The position numbers were made by a program, and so were the translations under genes. 64,000 nt of DNA from Clavelina lepadiformis (taxonomy: Eukaryota; Chordata; Ascidiacea; Aplousobranchia; Clavelinidae), in contig NC_135242.1 in the NCBI RefSeq assembly GCF_947623445.1, positions 16,492,001-16,556,000 on the forward strand. Direction: 5' to 3'. A model generated the notes under the pieces. It saw only the letters and a program-made list of their open reading frames with translations, did no database searches and was not told where the DNA came from. Shown in pieces: positions 34,901 through 46,855 of the stretch (position 1 is its first letter; every line of letters begins with the position of its first letter).

Positions 34901-36868
34901 TCTGCTATTATCGTTAATTAACAACCTTGAGACAACTTTGTTCATGGGATTGTAGAGGAATTATTTCCTAATGCCAATATTACTCTACTTTAATTCCTGT
35001 TTAAGGGGCCTCATCTTACAGAGTATACCGGTAGGCACAACAGAAATATCGTGCTGTACCTTTAGACAACAAAAGCGGGATTCCGGTCCCTGGGATGGAT
35101 TTTTTTTTGTGATTTTTTCTTCTAAAGAAATTTTTGTTATACTGTAAGCAAATTACTTTATTTCTTGTGATATATTTCGGTCAAAAAATGCCTTTAATGT
35201 TTGGCAGTATGCCCTCTACGGTTTCCTGAACATTTTTGTTGTTGTTTGTAAGTTAATTTTCTTGTGTATAGGCTACATAGTATTAAATTAATTTATTTAT
35301 TAACTTAATTATTTTAGGGGGTTTGGTGGTCGTTGGCCATGCTAACCTACCAATTCTGTACCGTCTTATAGCACAAATGTGTTATTGCCAAATTGTATGT
35401 TATAAGCCCTTGGGGTTTTGCCATTTTTTCCCGGTCATTAATTATATTATATTTTTGAGCATGTTCTTTATTGTTCTACAGTGTAACTAGGACATTTAGC
35501 ATCGCAACTTTCGCTCCGTTAATGGCGAAAAATAAACGATGTACTAATACAATTCCAAGTATTGCATTTCCTATTCTGTTTGCCAACGGCTTACAATTCA
35601 GCTGCCTGTTGGTCTATAATTATATTGTTGTTACTATTACACCGACAAATTAAAAGTAAAATAAAACTGTGCGTTTGAAGTTATTTACCTCAATTTTGCA
35701 TTAACATAATTTGAAAGTTATAACATAAACGTAACCGATATGTATCTGTTTAATTAAATATAACTTTAGTTTAACACAAATTAATTAAAATCAGCTTTTT
35801 CTGCTAGGCTGCCGGTGTATAGGCTAGCAACAGGCTGTGCGATAGAATACTGTGCTCTTATAATCAAATATTCATGCAATTCTTACAAGCTTATATGTAA
35901 TGGGGAATAAATTGTACAATCACAAGCTTGGCATAATTCAAAAGTTGTGTACCGTCCAAGTGTTGTTGGGTAAATTCGCAGTGAATCGAAATTTTTTAGA
36001 GTGATGACGTCACCATCCAGGTACACTCCGCCGGATTTAATCATGACATTTATTCTTGCCAAATCCGTTCGTCGCATCACGTCTGGCATCTGTTGACGGT
36101 ATGAAAGTCTACAACAGAGCAGTACGCATTAAACAAATACCGTGCATTACCACTCGCCTCAACACCGAAAACTTCACTTGGTTCTTTGATCTGAATAAAC
36201 TCCAAGCACGGTATTTCGACCATAGTTCTTTCCCAGTATTTACCTGTTAATAACAACTTTGTTATGCTTTGACGTTTCGATACGTTGACAAATTGCATCC
36301 TTAAGCTGGTTAATAATTATTAAAATTATAGTTTTAGTGGGAAAGAAGGCTAAATTAGTTAACAGTGTTTTATTTTTTACAACTAGTTTTATGAATTAAA
36401 ATATCTGCTGCAAAAAGTGGTAAGCCAGAGTTAGAATGAAATACAACACTACGCAACCACGACAATAAACATAGAAGAACTTTCCAATTTTAACTCACCA
36501 GATGGAAGACGGGAACTGTAATAAACTTTAATTTTGTTCGGATTTTGAATGCTAGCCACGGAACGTAATGCCAAGTAGTTGTAATACTCAAAAGACTTGT
36601 TTTTTGCAAACCATATAAACACAATTTCGTTTGGTACAAGAAAACGTTTCGAAGATCGGCCAACTTCACTATTTCCACAGTTTATTTCGGTGTAAGGTAG
36701 TTCGTCACATATTTTGTAACCACGAGCATCCACTGGTTTAAAGCATGTTGGTTTGAAATACACAGCAAAATACTCGTTATTCCAGAACCCTGTTGTACTA
36801 ACGAGCAACATGACTAATGCGGCAAACGCAACCGACATTATAAAGAGAATTGACTTATTTCGATTCAT
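31928..36868 (-). CDS. Type II membrane DXD glycosyltransferase B, paralog of A, 5 exons, 361 aa
   Basis: Exons on the minus strand: 36868-36499, 36243-36164, 36089-35953, 33917-33764, 32272-31928, with the same phases as gene A. The N-terminal anchor is ILFIMSVAFAALVMLLVS. Then come PNEIVFIWFAKNKSFEYYNY, KYWERTMVEIPCLEF, and RRTDLARINVMIKSGGVYLD with the DXD motif D175-G176-D177. Exon 4 carries ILAEKGSIFLKEFRKQF, and the last exon INRPNPH and RILDTVYGEAARIALFG. It presumably transfers a sugar from a nucleotide donor in the Golgi lumen; the substrate is unknown. The intron between exons 2 and 3 is only 74 bp and uses a non-ideal GTTGAG donor, the least certain junction. Its 3' end faces gene A about 3.4 kb away. 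Most of the protein has diverged from A, except one block in the last exon. Confidence 0.82.
32743..32760. repeat. Perfect 18-bp palindrome in intron 4 of glycosyltransferase B
   Basis: AGTGAGCTATAGCTCACT equals its own reverse complement and sits at the end of a run of CTATAG/ACTATAACCT repeats (32698-32742). No protein-binding role can be assigned. Confidence 0.6.
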
Positions 36869-39395
36869 TGTTTCAAGGATTTTATTATTTTCAGTTAGGT
36901 TTTATGTACACCGTCGCGTGCGACTATGAAGATATATTGAACCACTGTTGAGTACATTTAGAGTTTTATGCTTGTAAGTGAAATCTCAAAGCCCTAAAAA
37001 CTTCTCTCATTTACTGCGTTTATCTGAGGGTTCAGCTTGAACGTTTTTAATGTTATGTTTTGTTGAACACAGTTATACTGTACCTGCCCTTCCAGATTAT
37101 ACAAGTAAAATAATGAACCATACAACTACTAAGTTAACAGGTTTTTACAATTTTACGCATTCTCAACTCTGTCACTTTCTACTCCACTATCTACCCACAT
37201 ATGCTATTGAAGTGTACTTTTAGCTAACTTACATCAAGGCATTGTTCTTCTATGGTGGAAGCGGCAGCTATTAATGAAAATGGAGTCTGAACTTTTTGGT
37301 TATTTTACTTAAACGGTACAAACAGTACAACCTAACATATTTTAATGTTACTGTGTACATTTTACATCCTGTGATTGATACTAGTTTCCTGCTGCTGCTA
37401 CATTTCTCTTTTGTAACTACAGTGGTAATTGTGTGACATGTGTTGTGAAGTGTACAGCGCATAAAACAAGGGTAGAAAATTTCTGGGCGAGAATTTTTGA
37501 TATAAACCGGCCGACCTTTTTCTGCTTGAATGGATACTGCTGTACAGCCCAATTATGGTTTTTACAAAAACCAATTTTAAAGATAAAAATGACTAGAATG
37601 CTTTAACAAGTGTAGGGTAATTAATGCAAAATTAGCATTTCTATTTTCGAAATCATATTAAAAATAAATGTATGCACATTGCACAATACGTAAATATAAA
37701 ACGATTTTATAGTACCGGTAATTCAAAATAAGACGAAATTTAATCATACTTTAAAAGCGAATTGCCTATATAGCTTAATTTAGGACCATCACAATAAATT
37801 AAATGTGAAACAGTAATCTCTACGCTAAAAATGCGCTTCAAGGTTCATGTAAATCAATAAATGTACTTAATTAAAACATATTGGATCAGTACAAATTGAA
37901 AATTTCAAAACAATACGAAACGCAAGACTTCAAAAAGTGTTCAGCATAACAAATTCGGATTTATTGCATTCAAACTAACCAAAGCGAAATAACTGATCAT
38001 AAGATAACTGATAATTAATTGATCAATTTCAAATCCTATTTTAATCAATATTACTACTATAATTAGTATACATAAGATACAAAAGCTACGAGCGAAATTA
38101 CTTGATGTGTTCTCAGAAATACTGCCAAGGGCCCCTTACAGGAATTTCATTGAAGTACGTTTAATATAAACAGAGCGGAGTAATACGTTATAAATGCAAA
38201 AGACCAAAAACAAACAGACAATAAAATTATAAGTAAAATTAAAACAAAATTATACGGCAATTGCACGGGAAAATTAAGATGATACAGATGTTAACATTGT
38301 CCTATAGAAAGTATTAACTGATAACCTAATAAGCGTTCTTTTAGGTGCTGAATCTTAACCTGCAATCAAATTTTCTCTATCACGTTTAGTTTGCATTATC
38401 GATAATAGTAGAATGAAACCGAAGTCAATGCACTCTTATTACAATGTTTAACATGTTAAAACAGCGCTAGAGGTCAAATTGCTACTATAAGGACCAACAT
38501 TTGTTAAACTTTATCAAAATACTATTGATAAAATTGATGAATGAGTTCCTCATAAGCCTTTATAGTGGTAAAACCGATTGAGGTATAATAGTCATATGGC
38601 AGCAAGTATCTGAACTTATAGTCTACAGCAAATCTGTGCGTTAAAGGAGTATTACAATACATTATGGCAATTAAAATTACACAATTGTTTGCAGCAAGCT
38701 GTTTTCATTGCATGTCATGGTCTCTACCTTCATACTTGTATGATTGATAAGTTTATATCACTAAAATGTGTGGAAATTAACAATATTACTAGCAATAAAA
38801 GTAAAAGAAAGTGTAAGAATAGTCCCATAAGTTGATGGGACGATAAGTGTGAAGACTTTCATGTATATCAATGATAATGTTGTTGAATGTTACATCCATG
38901 TTCGTTTTCACTTGTTTCACTGCTTGTGGAGAACATGAGTGATAAGCTAATGATAAGCTTAACGCCAGTATACAAAAGAGAAGCTAATGATAACATTATA
39001 GGTGACTATTGCTGATGTTTACAGGAAAAGAGATTAATCTTGTATTTACGAGGCGTCCTAATTCTTGATTGATCCTTAGCGGCATGACTAATAATACAAT
39101 TGACGTCAGCTGTTTACTACGTTTTGAGTTTCTGCTCTTTAAATTTGTTCTCATAACTACTAATTACTATTACTGCACATTTATGTTTGCAATATGACAA
39201 AAGTTTAGACATATGCATGATAGACAGTGCTATTTTTTACGTTAAAGTCAAATAAAAATCTTCAAAGTTATAATTTTCAATATCCTAAAAAGCAGACCTG
39301 ATAGAAAAAGTTAATTGTCCGTTTTGCAAATCAGCGCCTTAAAATTAGCCAACAATAGCACTCAGGTACATGCAATGAAAATTTGCTAGTGATAA
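36869..39395. other. Spacer between glycosyltransferase B and ABCB9
   Basis: AT-rich, with short open frames on both strands that lack domains or splice context. The promoter of glycosyltransferase B should lie at the left side. No gene or ordered repeat recognised. Confidence 0.45.
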
Positions 39396-42300
39396 TCAAA
39401 AATTACTACCATGTTTACTTCTGTTTTGTGATTCATTGCTGCTGAGAGATGACGAAAAAGTTTCGTGGATTTTAGGTGAGTTGTTAAACAAACCCGGTAG
39501 TGCAGGTGATGAGGAAAAGTCGTTACAGAGCTCTGAAGGATAACGATTTTCCTCTGGCAAAAATGTGCACCCTTCAGTATTATTCAGCAAAACAGAGTTC
39601 AAATTGGAATGTGACGCCAACTGCCTGCAATCAGGTTTATAAAAAAAATTACGTGATATATGAAAGGAGAACATAGAGAGCTTCTTGCATACTCAATACA
39701 ATACTCACCGTGACGACATACATCAGCAATTACTTTATTACTAAATAAAGAAATAATATGACTAATCTGTGTGCAATCTTACAGCTCACAATACCTTCGA
39801 ACAAGTCGGTAGTAGGTGCCTTGCTTTTCCATTAATTGTTTGTGACTTCCCATTTCTTCTACCATTCCTTTTACTATAACAACAATTCTATCAGCTTGTT
39901 CAACAGTGCTGAGTCTGTGAGCAATTAGTAAAACGGTCCTGTTGGATTTGCTCCTTTGCAAAGCTTCTTGAACCTACAAAATTCTTCAAGTTTTAAATGT
40001 CAATATTTAAAATAATGATTATAAGCCTACCTAGACATAAACATAAAAATTACATGCACCGTTTTTTTATATTTCTTACACACATTGGTATCTTAATGTT
40101 CCCAGAGAACTAACTGTAATCCCTAAAAACTTCACTTAAACCGCAAATGACCAATCTAAAATTTACCAAGGCTTCACTCTCTGTATCAAGAGCACTGGTA
40201 GCTTCATCTAGCACCAAAACGCAAGGATTCCGCAATAAGGCCCTGGCTATGGCAACTCTCTGCTTCTGGCCACCAGATAACTGAGTTCCTTTTTCACCAA
40301 CCTCTAAATACAATTGTTGCGATTCCATAAAATAGAAAATTTTTACTTTAGGATTTATCATTAATAGTAAAATAGAATTAGCCTTTCACCTGTTTCGTAT
40401 TGTTTATTCATCTCCATGACAAAGTTATGAGCATTGGCTTTAACAGAAGCTTTAATTACATCTTCATTTGTGTATTGAGATTGATCAAGCCCATAGGCTA
40501 TATTGTCATGGACTGATCTGGCATACAACACCGGTTCTTGACCAACCATTGACATCTGTGATCAAACAAGAAATTGTTGGTTGGCTAAACTCAGATATCA
40601 GAAGCAAAAGTAAACCAGTAGTGAATCTTTATGTAATTGTATTTGTGGCAAATATGCAGTGCCTTAGTGGTTGGCCTCAGGCACACTGATTGAGCGTGGA
40701 ACATGGAGCACACCATGGTTTTGTGGTTTTGTATGTTATCTCGACCTTAATTGTGTAGGTCTGTCTGGTTGCAGTAGGACCAACTTTGTAAATTTGTTTA
40801 AGCTTAATTAAAGTATTGTGTTATGATACACTTCAATACCTTTTCATGAAGAAATTGATGATCATAGCATTTTACAGATTTCCCATCAAGAAGAACTGTT
40901 CCATTATCAGGATCATAAAATCTTTGTAGAAGTTTGACACAGGAGGATTTTCCACCACCGCTCGGCCCAACTAGCGCCACCACTTCCCCAGGCTTTACTT
41001 CAAATGAAACATCCTGCAACAGCAAATATCGTTTAATTCTGTTCATAATTTTTGTACACTTACAAAGTTACATGTACAGTAAGATTTTTTTTAAATTGCA
41101 CCTTTTCAATTTCTTATAAGACATAATCTTGATCATACCTTGAGAACAGGTTGATCAGGTCTTGTTGGATATGAAAAGCTAACGTTTTTAAACGAAATGT
41201 GACCCTTTGCGTTATCTGGCTTTTCACATCCATCGTCAATGCTAATTTTTGGCTTGCGTTGAATCAGTTGAAAAACCTTTTCTGCAGCACCAAGAGCTTG
41301 CATCAGTCCTGTTACATAAAGAATATTTGTGATAACTGTGATGATGTCCTAAAAATAAAACAAAATTAGTTTCATTACGGGATTTCAAAACGTTTGTTTT
41401 AGCCACACACTTATCAACAAGTTCTACATAACTTGTTACAGTCTTGAGCCGCTAACCTGTGTAGACTTCTCCGATTTCACCCATGCACTGACTCAAAGAT
41501 TCTTGATAGAGAATAAATGATATGAAATTTTGAGCACTAAGAGCGCCTTTTGCTAATAGTGATCCACCAAACCATAGAGTTAAAACGGTCAACAGTAATT
41601 CTATGCTCTGCACAAAAACATAATACATAAAGGTGTGATTAATTACAAACTTAAAATAATGTTTGTCAGAGTACCATTTTGGATATGGAGCATTTCTGTT
41701 TTAACAAAGGTCTGCAGTCAGCAAGGTTCAAGTTATGAAATTCCAAGCACGAAAGAAAGAAAAAGTTCCTTGGCAGACGTAAGTGAAAGTTACCAAGATT
41801 GTGTAACTAAAGTGAAATTTTCCCCTCATTTTTGTTGGCAATTTTATGCTGACGCAATGTGAATCCAAGTGATCAGTGCTACTAAAATGTGCCTATACTC
41901 TATGCAAGCGGTGTGCACTGTGTTAAGTAAACTGTGAGTGTAATTGTAATTGCACTTGTAGTAACTGTAGATTGTAGAATATGTGAACTATGGACCATGT
42001 GCGCCGTAACGTCACAAATTGTTGCAAGTTCAAAAGGATCAACTAGTGATTTTCATGCATGGTCGTGTAATTATTGGGGAAAAAAACTATTTGGGGGCAT
42101 AAAAAGCTGCTTTGCTGTCTGGGATGAAATAAAAATCTTTTTACACCTCAAAACACAACGTTTTAAACTGTTCAAAATTTAGATATAACTTATATCTTAT
42201 AAAATAGATATAACTAAATTATGACGGTTACTCCAACAGAATCAAAAATTAGGTTTGTTAAGAAAAAACACTTACTTGTGTAGACCAAATGTACCCTGCA

Positions 42301-44838
42301 TATGATACGGCTTGTTTTAGTTGAACTTTATACACATCTATTAGTTTATTATGATATCTTTCTGTTTCTCCTTTTTCATTTGCAAAGCTCCGAACAGTTT
42401 GCATGGAAGAGCATACTTCTTCAGCAACTTCATTTGCTCTTGCAAACCGATCTTGTACCAACTCTTGCAGTTTCTATGCCACATGATGCTTATTTATCTT
42501 TTACTGGTTAACAATGAGCAATAATTCAAATGGAAAAAGCATTGTATTGTAAAGCATACGTTTTCTCTATCAAATTTTGTACATAAAATGTGGCTTTTAA
42601 CAAACAAACTAAAATAAATACCCAGAAAAATATGATATTGTGTTTATCGACTGTAAACCGCGGCTTATAAGTTTTCTGATTATGATTTTTGTGGCTTATT
42701 TTTGTTTATCAAACCAAACGTTTATCTAGTGCTTTCTTTTTGCTATCCACACTTTATTGACATGATTTTCTTTCTCCTGATTTCTGTATCTGTATTATAT
42801 TCTGTAAAAGTTCATCTGTATCTCTCTATAGTTGTAGAAAAAAGGAATGTTGCAGAGGCTTACTGTACCGTATCTTTCAGTGCGACCTACTGTACCATTA
42901 CGTGTGGCTTACAAAAAATATATATACTTTATTAACAAATCATTTTGTATTTTGATACCGTTTTATACAGCACAGCACCATGTTAAGTGGTTTTTGTTCG
43001 CAGAATATTATTACAACAATTTACTGGTATCTTCAATGCATGTTTACCTTGTAATAGTGTCCATATAATTCTGATACGCCAAATACCAAAGGAAAACCCA
43101 TAAATGTGATGACTGACAATCTCCATGAAAGAGAAAACATAAAGACACAAGTTCCAATTGCTTGAATAAAATTTCTTATAAAAATGTTGCAGTTCAATCC
43201 AACAGTATCACTCATAGTAGACGTGTCAGATGTTAGACGTGATGTAATATCACCTTAAGATTCAAAAAGTTCAAACTTAGTTTTAAACTGGTATATTTCA
43301 TATCAAGCAATATATTCAGTTGAAGGCAAACATTTAACCGTAATTATGGCAACTTACCAGTTTTTACACTGTCGTAAAACCCTATCTCTTGACTCAACAA
43401 GGACCCAAACAAGGCATCACGTACTCGTATATTAAATCTTTGGATAACATTCATAAAAAAGCCTGCTCTCAAACCAGAGCATATAGAAGCAGCCAGTGAT
43501 ATCAAACCCATTATAATAATGTCTTTAGTAAATTGGACTTTATCCTGAGAAGCAACAATGCCTAAATATAACAATATATATTAAAAAGAAGCCAATAGCA
43601 AGATTTAATATAGACAAGTAATATAGCTCAATTCTAGATAATTATGGTATTCCAATAAAAATCAAGATTTCATATATATACGAGCACAATAATGTAAATA
43701 ATCGTGCATTAGTAAAAATGTTTTGAACTAAATGGTGCTAGATTTATAATACCTACTATTTACTAGTCTGATATAATTCCAAACACATATGTGAAAACAA
43801 GCAAATCTTGCTTCAAACAAAATGTTATTTCATGAAATTTGATTAGTGTGTTCTCAGTTTTATATTTCAATGTTTCCAGTATTCATTATATTATGACATA
43901 CCTGCCACAACTTTTCCAGTGTACAATGGAAGAAATATTTGCGCAATGGATGCACCAACTAAAAAAAAAATCCCACACAGAAGCAATTTCCAGTCTGGTA
44001 TTGAGTAAGAGAACACTGCTTTTAGATTTGCTTTGTTTGCCAATTCACCAAGACTCTTTTCGTCTTCATCATCATCCCCTTTGTTTTTATTTCCATTTTG
44101 TGTTTTTGAATCAGAGAAAGAACCATAGTCAACAGCAATGTTGTTTATGGCATTGTCTCCTGATAAACCTTTGAAATAATAAATGTGCATTTGCGTTAAC
44201 TATTTTCCCCAATTTTCCGCAGTTTATAGTTAATTTATGGAAGAAATTAAGGAAAGTACATAGATATGATAGTGACACAGACAAAATCAATACATACTTT
44301 CATAAGGATTACTTGGTTTATCATGATGTTTTAGCAATGGTTCCTCTTCACTAATGGAATCGTTTTTGTGAGCATCACATTCATTGCTTGATTTTGAATT
44401 TGATAGTAGGACCGACAAGATATACCACAACAGTACGCTAAGTATTGATCCAATGATGCACCAACCAAATAAGGCAAAAAACCAATTTAATTTTGGCCCT
44501 GCCTGAAATGAATTATCTTCAGAAAACGCAATAAGTTTGGCACATAAATAGTATCCATTGGTAAAGACAAGCAATACAATGGCTCGTATGGATTTCCGAC
44601 ATCGCAATGAGCCTTGTGATGGGTTATAGAATACTCCTGTCGCGCCGCCGATAATTACTGAGTTCCGAATGTAAGTGAAGATACATATGTCCACAAATGA
44701 AGAACTAAAAGAAAATTCCTGAAGTGAAATAACAAAGAGCCCCCATTGGTTCCCGTGAATAAGCAGTAATGTGGTTATGAAGCAATCCAGAATAGCAAAT
44801 GTGGCAATAGCAACAATTTTCAGTTTTAGTGATCTCAT
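39396..44838 (-). CDS. ABCB9: ABC transporter of the TAP-like type (TAPL/ABCB9), 12 exons, 877 aa
   Basis: Exons on the minus strand: 44838-44298, 44168-43902, 43561-43358, 43253-43048, 42473-42276, 41607-41457, 41308-41139, 41013-40840, 40555-40390, 40303-40167, 39973-39783, 39624-39396, all in phase. TAPL homodimers pump cytosolic peptides into lysosomes. Exon 1 encodes a TMD0-like bundle of about four hydrophobic helices and ends with an acidic dileucine-like stretch (EEEPLLKHH). The core membrane domain follows. The nucleotide-binding domain has Walker [10 protein letters not shown], the Q-loop VGQEPVL, the signature LSGGQKQR, Walker [14 protein letters not shown] and the H-loop IAHRLSTV. 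All catalytic residues are present, so it should be active. The length exceeds human ABCB9 (766 aa), partly from a 76-residue tail in the last exon. TAP1/TAP2-type is the alternative; TMD0 and sequence feel favour TAPL. Confidence 0.88.
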
Positions 44839-45385
44839 TTTCTTGATAATAACACAACTAAATACACAATTCAGCACAACAGACTATCTCACCGACTGTC
44901 TTGCAAATCACTATGTTTGGTACCTATTAGTTGAAAGAATATTGAATGTTGCATTTAATTTTAATATAATGTTAAAAATTGTTATAAGCATAAGGCAACA
45001 GAGCAATTACGCTATAATGTACTTTCCAATTCAATGAAAATGCTGAAGACAGAAGAATCTAAATTATAATTATATGCACATGTATCATGCAAGCATTTGA
45101 AAATTATAGCTCAGTGGGTAAAGTTGTTGTTAATTCAATACACAATTTTGAAAAACAAAGTGAACATATTCTTTATGACAAAAATAATCAGTTAACCTTG
45201 GTAAAGCATTTTTTATTTAAAAACAAAACAAGAGCAATCTCAACTAATTTGTCTAAAATGATTTTTATAAAACAACAATGTTAAATTAGAATCAAATTTT
45301 CTAAAATCTAAAACAGCAATAAATAAAATTTCACCTAGATTCAAACAAAAAGCAATGTAGAGAATTCACAGTTTAATATTTTGTT
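44839..45385. other. Spacer between ABCB9 and AFG1L
   Basis: About 550 bp between the AFG1L stop and the ABCB9 start, both on the minus strand. It must hold the AFG1L 3' end and the ABCB9 5' region. A TATTTAG acceptor-like site lies about 22 bp before the ABCB9 ATG. The gap is too long for typical ascidian operons, so separate promoters are more likely. Confidence 0.4.
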
Positions 45386-46855
45386 TTAAGTGTCTTTTCT
45401 TGGACCCTGCTTTCTATGTGCGACTTCCTCTTTCCAGTATTTCGCTGTTTGCATCTCATTTAAACGAGATAATGCTCTCTGAAAGGCAAATTCCTCCTCC
45501 TCCCCAGAAAAAACGTTAAGCTGAATAGACTCATCAGACTGATTTAAATTCAAATCATCTAAAATAATAGACTCTTTCATCATTACTGATTGTTTCTGTT
45601 GTTCAGTTGCTCTGGCAAACAGCTTTGCAGCATCAGTGGCAGCCGAAATAATCAAACCAACTTTTGCATCGTAGAAAGTATCAATCATTGTAATAAACCT
45701 TCGTGCTTCTGTTTTGCGAAATATGTTCATTTGTGGCACATTACGCACAAGAACGACATCAAATTCTTTACTTAGTGCAATATAGTCAATAGCACCTACA
45801 GGTTGCATACATAACTCTTCAAAAGTAAAGTCGGCAACTCTGCCGGCACACTTTGGAACTAAAAGGTTACGATTTAAAATACGTAATACTCTAGGGGCTG
45901 AAGCAATGGAGGTTTGTGCTGTAGAATTAAAAGCAGCATGATACCTAAACAATTCATCCATCTTTTTATCAACTGCTTGGTCTGCTGTAAGAAGATAAAT
46001 CTGACCATCATAAGGTGTTCCAGTCAAGCGATAGTCCACAGCAGAATCAATTGAATGAGCATCACAGTACGTCTTTAAGATATCAATAAATGGAACAAAG
46101 TTACTTCTCTGAAGACCACCTTTGTATAGGTCTTCTGGAGGCCTATTACTTGTAGCAACAATTACAACACCATTTTTGAAAAGTTCTGTGAAAAGTCTTT
46201 TCAAAATCATAGCATCGGCAATATCCGTAACTTGAAATTCATCAAAACACAAAAGAGAGGTTGTTTTGCTTATCTCTTTGGCAACGGGACTGATTGGATC
46301 GTAGGGTTGTGGCTTAGTGCCATAATTTTTTGAAAGATTTTTCTTTAAAGAGTGAATTTTGTTATGAATATCTAACATGAACGAGTTAAAATGAATCCTA
46401 TGCTTGCAATCAACATCAACACAAAAGTAAAACAAATCCATCAACATGGTTTTACCAGTTCCAACATTCCCATAGATATATAAACCCTTAGTCTTTTCTT
46501 CTGATTTTGATGTGAAATATTTCTGCAAAAAACTGTTGCTTTCTGGTTCAGCCTTATAACCTTTCAATCTTGTGTGCAAATTTTGTAGTATTTCTATGAC
46601 AGCCCATTGCCTCTGGTCATATGTCAAAATATTTTCCTTCACAAGTGCATTGTACATATTACTTGGGCATTTTTCTAGGGTCGATGAATCCACAAACTCT
46701 TGTATGTTGAACTTGCTTTCTTCATTCAAATTTGAAATAAATCGTGAATAAACTGGTAAAACCCTTTGAGATACTGCATAGCAGAAATGGGAGTGTAAAA
46801 GTATTGAGTTATGGTAATTTAAAATTTTAGTTGTTAAGGATCTACCTAAAGCCAT
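45386..46855 (-). CDS. AFG1L: AFG1-like mitochondrial ATPase, single coding exon, 489 aa
   Basis: This is an AFG1/LACE1-family P-loop ATPase of mitochondria, implicated in turnover of nuclear-encoded respiratory subunits and in protein quality control. The Walker A motif is [10 protein letters not shown] (residues about 127-136) and Walker B is [11 protein letters not shown], with the family hallmarks [30 protein letters not shown] and FVPFIDILK. The length agrees with human AFG1L (481 aa). I start at the ATG opening [17 protein letters not shown], a basic, hydroxylated, acid-poor presequence. The frame extends 26 codons further upstream, but a TTTACAG acceptor-like site 6 bp before this ATG argues that the extension is not in the mRNA. 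The absence of introns across 1.5 kb contrasts with its neighbours and may reflect old retroposition, though no retrocopy marks remain. Confidence 0.95.
   Translation of the reverse strand: MALGRSLTTKILNYHNSILLHSHFCYAVSQRVLPVYSRFISNLNEESKFNIQEFVDSSTLEKCPSNMYNALVKENILTYDQRQWAVIEILQNLHTRLKGYKAEPESNSFLQKYFTSKSEEKTKGLYIYGNVGTGKTMLMDLFYFCVDVDCKHRIHFNSFMLDIHNKIHSLKKNLSKNYGTKPQPYDPISPVAKEISKTTSLLCFDEFQVTDIADAMILKRLFTELFKNGVVIVATSNRPPEDLYKGGLQRSNFVPFIDILKTYCDAHSIDSAVDYRLTGTPYDGQIYLLTADQAVDKKMDELFRYHAAFNSTAQTSIASAPRVLRILNRNLLVPKCAGRVADFTFEELCMQPVGAIDYIALSKEFDVVLVRNVPQMNIFRKTEARRFITMIDTFYDAKVGLIISAATDAAKLFARATEQQKQSVMMKESIILDDLNLNQSDESIQLNVFSGEEEEFAFQRALSRLNEMQTAKYWKEEVAHRKQGPRKDT

Noticed and set aside
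41635..41862. 75-codon plus-strand frame in an ABCB9 intron
   Set aside because: Antisense to the gene, with no homology or start context.
44838..45386. AFG1L-ABCB9 operon
   Set aside because: Same strand, but about 550 bp apart, much more than the tight spacing of known ascidian operons.
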